Positions 1 to 5,871 of a stretch of 6,494 bases of DNA are shown here, piece after piece. This DNA is from Acidobacteriaceae bacterium. GTDB lineage: Bacteria; Acidobacteriota; Terriglobia; Terriglobales; Acidobacteriaceae. The notes beneath the pieces are model-generated. The model did not search any database, had not been told where the DNA came from, and saw only the letters and a program-made list of their open reading frames with translations. Made by a program: the position numbers and the translations under genes. Within the stretch, counting starts at the first letter, position 1; the number at the start of each line of letters is the position of its first letter. Location of the stretch: positions 8,882-15,375 of the forward strand of contig PMXH01000286.1 in NCBI GenBank assembly GCA_003165855.1, read 5' to 3'.

Positions 1-375
1 CGCATCACCTCGATCGGCGGCAGTTCGCGCTATTTTGCCGGCGGTGCGATCGTCTACTCCAACGCAGTGAAGACGGAACTAGCGGGAGTACCCGCCGACA
101 TGATCGAACGCCATGGAGCGGTGAGCCGCGAAGTGGCTGCGGCACTGGCCGAGGGCATCCGCTATCGTTGCGAGGCGACGCTCGGCATCGGCATCACCGG
201 CGTCGCCGGACCCAGCGGGGGAACGCCAGAAAAGCCCGTGGGATTGGTGTTCCATGCCTTGGCTAGCGATAGCGGGACTGAAGTGATCGAGCGGAACTTC
301 CCGGGAGATCGTAAACGCATTCGCTGGTTCGCGACGACCCTGGCGCTGGATATGGTGCGAAGGAAGTTGATGTAA
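1..375 (+). CDS. cinA: CinA C-terminal domain (nicotinamide-nucleotide amidohydrolase), 5'-truncated
   Basis: The frame is open from base 1 to the TAA at 373-375, giving the last 124 residues of a longer protein; the ATG at 67 is internal, because family-like sequence (RITSIGGSSRYFAGG) precedes it. Recognisable family motifs are YSNAVK (residues 20-25 of the fragment), GAVSREVAAALAEG, GIGITGVAGPSGGTPEKPVG and a closing FPGDRKRIRWFAT. Enzymes of this family (PncC activity) deamidate nicotinamide mononucleotide to nicotinate mononucleotide in pyridine-nucleotide salvage, in the cytoplasm; full-length CinA also has an N-terminal molybdopterin-binding-like (COG1058) domain. The active-site serine segment (AESCTGG type) and any N-terminal domain lie left of the window, so a full-length CinA and a stand-alone PncC cannot be told apart; the following thpR gene favours full-length CinA. 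Identification is firm; length and start are unknown. Confidence 0.93.
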   Translation, partial: RITSIGGSSRYFAGGAIVYSNAVKTELAGVPADMIERHGAVSREVAAALAEGIRYRCEATLGIGITGVAGPSGGTPEKPVGLVFHALASDSGTEVIERNFPGDRKRIRWFATTLALDMVRRKLM

Positions 376-377
376 AA

Positions 378-427
378 AGCTGCTGCTAGCTGCTGGCCAA
401 CTGCAGAGCTAGAAGCTAGTAGCTAAA
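378..427. repeat. Degenerate 7-mer repeat cluster with inverted arms
   Basis: The cinA-thpR gap is built of related heptamers. Three stand in tandem at 407-427: AGCTAGA, AGCTAGT, AGCTAAA. The left part (378-395) carries the related words AGCTGCT, GCTGCTA and GCTGCTG, roughly the reverse complement of the right part. For example 378-384 (AGCTGCT) can pair with 418-424 (AGTAGCT) with one G-U. The element therefore can fold as an imperfect hairpin in the transcript between the two genes. No T-run follows, so a Rho-independent terminator is unlikely. It resembles short dispersed intergenic repeats, but copy number elsewhere cannot be judged from this window. Confidence 0.55.
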
Positions 428-437
428 CGCTGACTCT

Positions 438-1025
438 ATGCGCCTTTTCGTTGCTCTCGACATCGATGAGGCTATTCGCGTCCGGATCGCACGCTTTCTC
501 GATGGCGTGCGCGGATTTGCCCCCGAGGCTCGCTGGGTGCGGATCGAGTCCCTGCACGTCACGCTGAAGTTCATTGGCGAAAGACCGGAAGAAGAGGTTG
601 AGAAAATCAAACAGGCGCTGGAAACGATTGAGGCTGGTGCCGTTGAACTGAAGTTTCGCGGCTACGGGTTCTTTCCGGGAGCGCGGACGGCGCGGGTGTT
701 CTGGGTCGGAATTGAGGCGGGTGCGAAATTGACTCCTCTCGCGGCAACGGTGGACGAGAAACTGGTGGCGTTCGACATTCCGAAGGAGGAACATACCTTC
801 AATGCACATCTGACGCTGGCGCGGGGCGGTGGCGGCTCAGGCTCGCCACGCAAGCAGAAGGGAGACGGTCCCAACCACAGCTTTCATCACTTGCAGGAAA
901 AACTGGCGGCCCTCCCCGCGGCGGAGTTTGGCACGATGACGGCGCACGAGTTTTTTCTGTACCGGAGCCAGCTTTCGCCCGGCGGTTCAAAGTACACGAA
1001 GCTGGCGGGATTTGGTTTGCGGTAG
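438..1025 (+). CDS. thpR: RNA 2',3'-cyclic phosphodiesterase (2H phosphoesterase, LigT/ThpR)
   Basis: A 195-residue protein of the 2H phosphoesterase superfamily, which opens 2',3'-cyclic phosphate ends of RNA to 2'-phosphate and was first described as a 2'-5' RNA ligase. The two signature motifs are present: HVTL at residues 40-43 and HLTL at 124-127, with the usual MRLFVALDI opening strand and the closing LYRSQLSPGGSKYTKLAGFGL segment. Length is slightly above the common 175-190. The excess is a Gly-rich, basic, His-containing loop at about 130-151 just after the second motif (GGGGSGSPRKQKGDGPNH). No clear Shine-Dalgarno sequence precedes the ATG; the upstream bases belong to the heptamer repeat cluster. 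It follows cinA by 62 bp and precedes plsY by 27 bp, so it is probably co-transcribed. Cytoplasmic; the physiological RNA substrate is not defined by the sequence. Confidence 0.93.
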   Translation: MRLFVALDIDEAIRVRIARFLDGVRGFAPEARWVRIESLHVTLKFIGERPEEEVEKIKQALETIEAGAVELKFRGYGFFPGARTARVFWVGIEAGAKLTPLAATVDEKLVAFDIPKEEHTFNAHLTLARGGGGSGSPRKQKGDGPNHSFHHLQEKLAALPAAEFGTMTAHEFFLYRSQLSPGGSKYTKLAGFGLR

Positions 1026-1052
1026 CGCGTCGCGCAGGAACCTCACACACAC

Positions 1053-1676
1053 TTGCCAACACTCCTCATCATCGCCGCACTGAGCTACCTGCTGGGATCC
1101 ATTCCTTTCGGATACTTGCTGGTGCGCGTGTTCCGCGGGGAAGATGTGCGCCGAAGCGGCAGTGGAAACATCGGAGCGACGAATGTTTCCCGTAGATCGC
1201 CGGTGCTGGGAGCATTAACTCTGCTGCTGGATGCGCTGAAAGGAACGGGAGCTGTGGTGCTGGCATACTATCTCTCGGGCGGAATGACGGCAGGGGTTAA
1301 GCCCTATCAGACGATGGCAATGGCGGCGTTGTTAGCCGTTCTTGGCCACATGTTCCCGGTGTGGCTGAAGTTTCGCGGCGGTAAGGGAGTTGCCACGGGG
1401 TTGGGTTCGTTTATTGTGATCGCTCCGAAGGCGGTGCTGGTAGCGGCGTGCATCTTCATTGCGGTCGTCGTCATCTCTCGCTACGTTTCGTTCGGGTCAA
1501 TCATGGCAGTCGTATCGTTTCCGCTGCTGGTTTACGGGATGCGTGCGTATGGCAACACACCGATTGCTCTGGCATTCATGGCAACCACTTCCCTGCTCAT
1601 CATCGCTAAGCATCACGAAAACATCCGCCGCCTGCTCACCGGCACGGAAAGCCGCCTGGGAGCCAAGCACGCATGA
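1053..1676 (+). CDS. plsY: Acyl-phosphate:glycerol-3-phosphate acyltransferase PlsY
   Basis: A 207-residue polytopic inner-membrane enzyme that moves a fatty acyl group from acyl-phosphate (made by PlsX) to sn-glycerol 3-phosphate, giving lysophosphatidic acid, the first committed step of phospholipid synthesis. All three conserved family loops are present: SGSGNIGATNV (about residues 36-46), GHMFPVWLKFRGGKGVATG (about 98-116) and KHHENIRRLLTGTE (about 186-199). Hydrophobic segments lie at about 3-20, 50-75, 83-100, 123-143, 147-162 and 167-184, fitting the family topology. The start is TTG at 1053: there is no in-frame ATG or GTG nearby upstream, and the protein begins correctly there (first residue then PTLLIIAALSYLLGSIPFGYLLV). 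AGGAA at 1036-1040 is a possible but distant ribosome site (12 nt). The stop overlaps the next gene, gpsA, by ATGA, implying translational coupling with the enzyme that makes its substrate. Confidence 0.96.
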   Translation: MPTLLIIAALSYLLGSIPFGYLLVRVFRGEDVRRSGSGNIGATNVSRRSPVLGALTLLLDALKGTGAVVLAYYLSGGMTAGVKPYQTMAMAALLAVLGHMFPVWLKFRGGKGVATGLGSFIVIAPKAVLVAACIFIAVVVISRYVSFGSIMAVVSFPLLVYGMRAYGNTPIALAFMATTSLLIIAKHHENIRRLLTGTESRLGAKHA

Positions 1677-2695
1677 GCGAGATCGCGATCATCGGTGCGG
1701 GAGCCTGGGGTACGGCGCTGTCGATTGTCCTGGGGCGCGAGGAGACTCACCGCGTGCGCCTGTGGGCGCATGAAAAGGAGATTTGCGAAACCATTGCAAA
1801 GCAACGCGTGAACGAGAAGTTTCTTCCCGGCCAGCTCATCCCGGCATGCGTGACCCCTTGCAATGACCTCGCGGAAGCGATTGAGGGCGCGGCCATCGTG
1901 GTGAGCGTGATGCCCTCGCAACATTGCCGCCACTTGTTTGAGCAGATGCGGCCGCACTTGCGCGCGGAAACCATGATCGTCAGCGCGACCAAAGGACTGG
2001 AGGAAAACTCCCTGTTTCGCATGACGGAGGTAATCACCCAGATCATCAAAGGCGACGACAGGCCCGCGCCACGAATCGGGGCGCTCAGCGGCCCGTCGTT
2101 CGCGCTGGAGGCGGCGCGGGGAGACCCAACTGCGATCACCATCGCATCCCAGGACGCAGAACTGGCACGCGCGGTCCAGCAGGAGTTCAGCCATGCCAGC
2201 TTTCGCGTTTACACCAATGAAGACCCGATTGGAGTGGAACTAGGAGGCGCGCTGAAGAATACCATCGCAATCGCCGCCGGCGTTTGCGCGGGCCTCGGCC
2301 TGGGACACAATTCCGCGGCGGCTCTCATCACGCGGGGTCTGGCGGAGATGACGCGGCTGGTGGTGGCCTGCGGAGGCAAAGCGGAAACCATGGCGGGCCT
2401 TGCCGGCCTCGGCGACCTGGTGCTGACTTGCACCGGCGGCCTTTCCCGTAATCGCGGGGTGGGCGTCGAGCTTGGGCGCGGGCGAAAGCTGCCCGAGATT
2501 CTGGCCGGCATGCATGGCATGGTTGCCGAGGGAATTTTCACCACAACCGCGGCTGTGGGACTGGCGCGTGCTCGCAGCGTCGAGATGCCCATCACCGAGC
2601 AGATGCACGCGATCTTGCACGAGGGCAAAGCTCCGCGCGCAGCAATTTATGAGCTGATGACTCGCAGCAGCAAAAGCGAAACGCTCAGGACCTAA
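1673..2695 (+). CDS. gpsA: NAD(P)-dependent glycerol-3-phosphate dehydrogenase
   Basis: A 340-residue soluble dehydrogenase that reduces dihydroxyacetone phosphate to sn-glycerol 3-phosphate for phospholipid synthesis. The N-terminal Rossmann nucleotide-binding motif is IIGAGAWGTAL (residues 6-16). Further family signatures are SATKGLE (104-110), LSGPSFA (138-144), the catalytic-lysine segment GGALKNTIAIAAG with Lys195 (191-203), and AGLGDLVLTCTGGLSRNR (244-261), with Asp248. The length is typical (about 330-340) and no key residue is missing. The ATG overlaps the plsY stop (ATGA, 1673-1676); GGGAG at 1658-1662 inside plsY could serve as a ribosome site 10 nt upstream. The overlap places production of glycerol 3-phosphate and its acylation by PlsY under shared expression. 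The short Ser/Arg/Lys-rich end (RSSKSETLRT) is unremarkable. Confidence 0.97.
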   Translation: MSEIAIIGAGAWGTALSIVLGREETHRVRLWAHEKEICETIAKQRVNEKFLPGQLIPACVTPCNDLAEAIEGAAIVVSVMPSQHCRHLFEQMRPHLRAETMIVSATKGLEENSLFRMTEVITQIIKGDDRPAPRIGALSGPSFALEAARGDPTAITIASQDAELARAVQQEFSHASFRVYTNEDPIGVELGGALKNTIAIAAGVCAGLGLGHNSAAALITRGLAEMTRLVVACGGKAETMAGLAGLGDLVLTCTGGLSRNRGVGVELGRGRKLPEILAGMHGMVAEGIFTTTAAVGLARARSVEMPITEQMHAILHEGKAPRAAIYELMTRSSKSETLRT

Positions 2696-2722
2696 CCATC
2701 ACCGGGTGTTCCACTTCCAGTA

Positions 2723-2784
2723 GCTTTTGTTGCCAAACCGGTGCCAATGGCCCATTCTGACTGGTACTTTGGTAACGACGAAGC
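2723..2784 (+). promoter_or_regulatory. Long imperfect stem-loop in the gpsA/HD-GYP intergenic region (possible RNA element)
   Basis: Read by hand, 2729-2737 (GTTGCCAAA) pairs with 2768-2776 (TTTGGTAAC). After a 3-nt left bulge, 2741-2745 (GTGCC) pairs with 2763-2767 (GGTAC). Outwards, 2727-2728 pair with 2777-2778 and, past a 2-nt right bulge, 2723-2726 (GCTT) pairs with 2781-2784 (AAGC). That is about 20 base pairs, three of them G-U wobbles, closing a 17-nt loop (2746-2762) that itself holds AATG/CATT. The wobbles would become A-C mismatches in the opposite transcript, so a + strand RNA is favoured. It begins 27 nt after the gpsA stop. The stem is not GC-rich and no T-run follows directly, so it is a poor intrinsic terminator; it may protect the gpsA mRNA 3' end or lie in the leader of the next gene. 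Function is unknown. Confidence 0.45.
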
Positions 2785-2825
2785 CCATCGTTTTCGCCTC
2801 CGGGCGCTACTTCCCGATTAGACTT

Positions 2826-2831
2826 TATAGA
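2826..2831 (+). promoter_or_regulatory. Possible -10 box (TATAGA) just before the HD-GYP gene
   Basis: TATAGA matches the bacterial -10 consensus at five of six positions, but no convincing -35 lies 16-18 nt upstream. If used, transcription would start near 2838, at or just inside the GTG at 2837. The message would then either be leaderless or be translated from the TTG at 2894, which has a good ribosome site. This is weak, single-motif evidence. Confidence 0.2.
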
Positions 2832-2836
2832 TAACC

Positions 2837-4738
2837 GTGAAATCCGATGCCACTTCGACCCACGACGCTCGCGACCTGAGTCAGGGGAGTAACTTGTCTT
2901 CCGCGGCGCACCATCTGGCGCGCATCCCGATTCTGTATGTGATCCTCAGCGTGCTTCTGGTGATCAGTATCGTCCCCATGTACTTCTACTCGGCGCAAGT
3001 GGAAGCTATTAATCGCGACCGCCTGAAGACCAACGAAATGCTGTTGCAGAATACCGTGACGCGATCGCTGGCCGACGATCTTTCGCAGCACGAGCACTCC
3101 CTGCGGATGATGCTGGCCAACCTTTCATCGGCGATTCAGGTGGCGAGCGGCGGCGACATCGGCAACAAGAACATCGAAGCCCCGGAATTGCGTGCTCTGC
3201 TGGAAAACTTTGTTTCCTCTGACTCCGACGAAATCGCTTACGCCACCTTGCTGAGCTCCGAGGGGAAAGGCATCTTTACCGGGCGCATCGCCCCGGACCC
3301 CTTCCTGCAACGCGAGTTGCAACATGCCTTTGACGCGGCTCGCGATGGCCGGGCTTACAATGGACAGGCACTCCGGGTGGGCGACGGCAACTCCGCGCGT
3401 ACGGTTGTGTTGGTGAGCAGCCCCGTCAGCTACGGCGGGCGTTTTCTGGGCATGGTGGGCGCGGTTGTGGACCTGCAGTTCCTGATTCGCCGCCTACAGG
3501 AGGTCGGCGGCGGCGGTCTGATTCCCTATGTAGTGGACTCGCAGGGTCGGCTGGTGGCTGCGGGAACTCCGCAATATGTGACCGGCCAGGACATGAAGAG
3601 CCTGGAGATCGTCCGTAATTTTGTGGACGATGGCAACAAGCTGCAGGTGGTCCCCACCAAGGAATTCGTCGCCCACGAGGGCAAGAACAATGTTGAGATG
3701 CTTGGCACCTACAGCCCAGTCACCGCGCTCGATTGGGCGGTGGTTGTGCAAAAGCCGCAGCTTGAGGCTTACCGCGGAGTCTACGAGATGCAGCGCACCG
3801 CACGGCTGCTGGCAATCTTGGCGGTGCTCCTCAGCATTGGCGTAAGCATTTTCGCGGCGCGCAGAATTACCAATCCGCTGCAGACTCTCACTCAGTTCAG
3901 CCGTGCTCTGGCACGCGGAGACTTTTCGCAGCGTGTCCACCTTGCGAGCCGCACCGAAATCGGCGAATTGGCGGACACCTTTAACACCATGTCCCAGGAA
4001 CTGGAACAGTTCGTCGAAGATCTGAAGCGGGCTGCGGAAGAAAACCGCGCGCTGTTTCTGGGCTCAATCCAGATGCTGGCGGGCGCGGTCGACGAGAAGG
4101 ATCCCTACACTCGCGGCCACTCCGACCGCGTTACACGTTATTCGCTAATGATCGGCAAAGAAATGAACCTGCCTCCTGACTTTATGGAGACGCTGCAGAT
4201 TTCCGCGCAGCTCCACGACGTGGGCAAGATCGGCATCGAAGACCACATCCTCAAAAAACCAGGCGCGCTTACCGCGGAAGAATTTGAGGTCATGAAGACC
4301 CACACGACGAAGGGCGCCAACATTTTGCGCCCGGTGACGCAGCTTGCAGAGATGCTCCCCGGCATCGAACTGCATCACGAAGCTCTCGACGGCCGCGGCT
4401 ATCCTTACGGTCTTAAGGGAGATCAGATTCCGCAACTGGCGCGCGTTATCGCGGTGGCCGACACGTTTGATGCATTGACCACCAATCGTCCTTACCAGCA
4501 CGCGCACACTCCGGAAGAGGCATTGAAAATCATTCAAAATCTTGCCGGCAAGCGGCTTGATCCCGACACGGTGGCCGCGTTGCTGTCGGTTTACGCTCGT
4601 GGTGATATTCGCATCCAGCGCCTCTCGATCAAGCGGCCCGTGCCCGCCGCCGACGTGGCCTCTAGTGCCCCACCGCCCATGCCCGCCCCGCCGCTGCCCG
4701 CTGCCGAAGCTACTAACCTCGAAGGAACCCGCGCCTAA
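2837..4738 (+). CDS. Membrane sensor c-di-GMP phosphodiesterase: dCache-like, HAMP and HD-GYP domains
   Basis: A 633-residue membrane signalling protein that probably hydrolyses cyclic di-GMP in response to an extracytoplasmic cue. In order: a short cytoplasmic N-terminus; TM1 (about residues 31-51); a periplasmic region of about 265 residues fitting a double-Cache sensor; TM2 (about 322-341); HAMP (about 342-395, RRITNPLQTLTQFSRALARGDFS and TEIGELADTFNTM); a short helical linker; HD-GYP (about 405-595); and a Pro/Ala-rich tail (about 600-625). The catalytic set looks intact: GHSDRV (427-432), HDVGKIGI (460-467; metal-binding His460-Asp461), His489, HHEALDGRGYP (513-523), and ADTFDALTTNRPY (541-553). 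There is no GGDEF or EAL domain. The GTG at 2837 lacks a ribosome site; TTG at 2894 (residue 20) follows AGGGGAG and may be the true start, still keeping TM1. The ligand, and any link to ftsY or gpsA, cannot be inferred. Confidence 0.93.
   Translation: MKSDATSTHDARDLSQGSNLSSAAHHLARIPILYVILSVLLVISIVPMYFYSAQVEAINRDRLKTNEMLLQNTVTRSLADDLSQHEHSLRMMLANLSSAIQVASGGDIGNKNIEAPELRALLENFVSSDSDEIAYATLLSSEGKGIFTGRIAPDPFLQRELQHAFDAARDGRAYNGQALRVGDGNSARTVVLVSSPVSYGGRFLGMVGAVVDLQFLIRRLQEVGGGGLIPYVVDSQGRLVAAGTPQYVTGQDMKSLEIVRNFVDDGNKLQVVPTKEFVAHEGKNNVEMLGTYSPVTALDWAVVVQKPQLEAYRGVYEMQRTARLLAILAVLLSIGVSIFAARRITNPLQTLTQFSRALARGDFSQRVHLASRTEIGELADTFNTMSQELEQFVEDLKRAAEENRALFLGSIQMLAGAVDEKDPYTRGHSDRVTRYSLMIGKEMNLPPDFMETLQISAQLHDVGKIGIEDHILKKPGALTAEEFEVMKTHTTKGANILRPVTQLAEMLPGIELHHEALDGRGYPYGLKGDQIPQLARVIAVADTFDALTTNRPYQHAHTPEEALKIIQNLAGKRLDPDTVAALLSVYARGDIRIQRLSIKRPVPAADVASSAPPPMPAPPLPAAEATNLEGTRA
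2883..2896 (+). promoter_or_regulatory. Ribosome binding site and alternative TTG start inside the annotated HD-GYP gene
   Basis: AGGGGAG at 2883-2889 stands 4 nt before an in-frame TTG (2894-2896), a far better initiation context than the GTG at 2837, which is preceded by ATAACC. Starting here would remove 19 polar residues with no domain match and leave about 11 residues before the first membrane helix. The reading frame is closed upstream by TAG at 2828, so these two and a GTG at 2939 inside the helix are the realistic choices. Confidence 0.45.
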
Positions 4739-4794
4739 CCAGCGTCTTCGCCAATACTCTGCTCGCAAGCCGCAGCGGAACCGCGTCTGACCGC

Positions 4795-4812
4795 TATAAT
4801 CGAGTTTCAGGA
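4795..4812 (+). promoter_or_regulatory. ftsY -10 box (TATAAT) and Shine-Dalgarno
   Basis: A perfect TATAAT occupies 4795-4800, 18 nt before the ftsY ATG. No good TTGACA-like box is found at the 16-18 nt spacing (the region around 4771-4778 reads CGCAGCGG), and there is no TG extension. Transcription would start near 4807, leaving a leader of only about a dozen bases that contains AGGA at 4809-4812, six bases before the ATG. It suggests that ftsY can be transcribed separately from the HD-GYP gene. Confidence 0.45.
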
Positions 4813-4818
4813 TTCCTC

Positions 4819-5772
4819 ATGATTCAAACTCTGTTCGGCAGTACGGAAGAAAAGAAGACTGGACTCTTCGAGCGCATGAAGCAGGCAGTCACGCGCACGC
4901 GTGAGAACCTCGCCGAGCGCATTGAAGAGGTCGTCTCCTTCGGCAAGGAAATTGACCGCAATACGCTCGACGATCTGGAGGCCACGCTGATCGGCGCCGA
5001 TCTCGGCACCACGACTACGCAGGAAGTCCTGGGCAAGCTCCGCGACAAGGCCGACCGCAAACAGATTAAAGATGTGCAGGAACTCAAGCGACTGCTGAAA
5101 GAAGAGCTGCTGGCGATTCTGAATGCGGCGAATACCCGGCCTGTCCAAAGAGTCGACGGCGCGCCTGAGGTGATTCTAGTGGTCGGCGTAAACGGTACCG
5201 GCAAGACCACCACCATCGGCAAGTTGTCGCAGGTATTTCGGTCCCAAGGCAAGAACGTGCTGCTGTGCGCCGCAGATACCTTTCGCGCGGCCGCCATCGA
5301 TCAACTGGAAATCTGGGGTCAGCGTACCGGCACGGAAGTGATCAAGACCAAGCCGGGCGGAGATCCTTCTGCAGTATTGTTCGACGCGCTGCAAGCCGCA
5401 ACCGCGCGGAACGTAGACTACGTGATCGTCGACACCGCCGGCCGGCTGCATACCAAGACGAGCCTCATGTCAGAACTGGAGAAAATGCGGCGCACCGCGC
5501 AGCGCATCATTCCTGGGGCGCCGCATGAAACGCTGCTGGTGATGGACGCAACCACTGGCCAGAATGGCTTGCAGCAGGCGCGCCTGTTCACGGAGTCGGC
5601 GGGCGTTACCGGCATCGTACTTACCAAACTCGACGGCACCGCCAAGGGTGGTGTGGTGGTCGCGATCTCGCGCGAACTGGGGCTGCCCGTGCGATTCGTC
5701 GGCGTGGGCGAGAAGGTGGGCGATCTGTTACCCTTCGACCCGAAAGAGTTTGTGGATTCGCTGTTCGAATAA
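4819..5772 (+). CDS. ftsY: Signal recognition particle receptor FtsY
   Basis: A 317-residue SRP GTPase that docks ribosome-SRP complexes at the inner membrane for co-translational insertion of membrane proteins, partnered by Ffh and 4.5S RNA. The N domain is a helical bundle at about residues 15-105. The G domain shows all motifs: P-loop [10 protein letters not shown] (123-132), the SRP-specific insertion-box [11 protein letters not shown] (153-163), DTAGRLHT (205-212), [10 protein letters not shown] (269-278) and [13 protein letters not shown] (295-307). There is no long acidic A domain as in E. coli; the protein starts close to the N domain with a short stretch ending in GLFERMKQ, the usual amphipathic membrane-contact region of short FtsY proteins. 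The paralogue Ffh is excluded because the Met-rich M domain is absent and the protein ends at FVDSLFE. The ATG has AGGA six bases upstream. Confidence 0.97.
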   Translation: MIQTLFGSTEEKKTGLFERMKQAVTRTRENLAERIEEVVSFGKEIDRNTLDDLEATLIGADLGTTTTQEVLGKLRDKADRKQIKDVQELKRLLKEELLAILNAANTRPVQRVDGAPEVILVVGVNGTGKTTTIGKLSQVFRSQGKNVLLCAADTFRAAAIDQLEIWGQRTGTEVIKTKPGGDPSAVLFDALQAATARNVDYVIVDTAGRLHTKTSLMSELEKMRRTAQRIIPGAPHETLLVMDATTGQNGLQQARLFTESAGVTGIVLTKLDGTAKGGVVVAISRELGLPVRFVGVGEKVGDLLPFDPKEFVDSLFE

Positions 5773-5780
5773 CAGCCTTT

Positions 5781-5847
5781 CACCACGGAGGCACAGAGGC
5801 ACGGAGAAGATAAACCGCTAAATGTCTTTCTCCGTGACTCCGTGGTG
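5781..5847. repeat. Palindromic intergenic repeat built from CACGGAGG-like octamers
   Basis: The left arm (5781-5808) is a tandem run of three related 8-10 nt units: CACCACGGAG, GCACAGAG and GCACGGAGAA. The right arm (5828-5847, TTCTCCGTGACTCCGTGGTG) is its reverse complement, except that the middle unit is missing and one base differs. This gives a 10-bp and a 9-bp stem with an 8-nt bulge on the left and a 19-nt loop. The element starts 8 nt after the ftsY stop. It resembles dispersed repeats of this word type that I recall from genomes of environmental bacteria. There is no transposase, and no T-run, so it is not a classical terminator, though the hairpin could still protect the ftsY message. 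Confidence 0.8.
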
Positions 5848-5861
5848 GACTTGCCTTGTCC

Positions 5862-5871
5862 GCACGGAGAA
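5862..5871 (+). repeat. Extra copy of the repeat unit, abutting the ribD start
   Basis: GCACGGAGAA at 5862-5871 is identical to the last unit of the left arm of the preceding palindrome (5799-5808). It directly precedes the ATG at 5872 and provides the only GGAG near it (5866-5869), but only 2 nt from the ATG, which is closer than usual for a Shine-Dalgarno sequence. It may be a coincidence or a remnant of the repeat now used for initiation. Confidence 0.55.

Noticed and set aside
67..375. Separate 102-residue gene starting at ATG 67
   Set aside because: The same frame is open and CinA-like from base 1, so ATG 67 is an internal codon... specifically within a GTG-AAG-ACG context, not a true gene start; the gene begins outside the window.
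1613..2194. 193-residue open frame on the minus strand opposite gpsA
   Set aside because: It lies wholly over the well-supported plsY/gpsA coding sequence, resembles no family, and long antisense frames are expected in GC-rich coding DNA.
2723..2794. Rho-independent terminator of the gpsA operon
   Set aside because: The stem is long and interrupted, not GC-rich at its base, and the only T-run (2791-2794) lies several bases beyond it.
2696..2836. c-di-GMP (GEMM-type) riboswitch ahead of the HD-GYP gene
   Set aside because: The hairpin is real as a pairing, but the conserved GEMM core words and two-helix arrangement are not seen.
4145..4768. 207-residue open frame on the minus strand opposite the HD-GYP domain
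   Set aside because: It is a shadow of conserved HD-GYP codons; its His/Arg/Gly-rich low-complexity translation has no recognisable domain.
5773..5871. FMN riboswitch upstream of ribD
   Set aside because: The gap is only 99 bp and mostly the palindromic repeat; the conserved RFN words are not visible.
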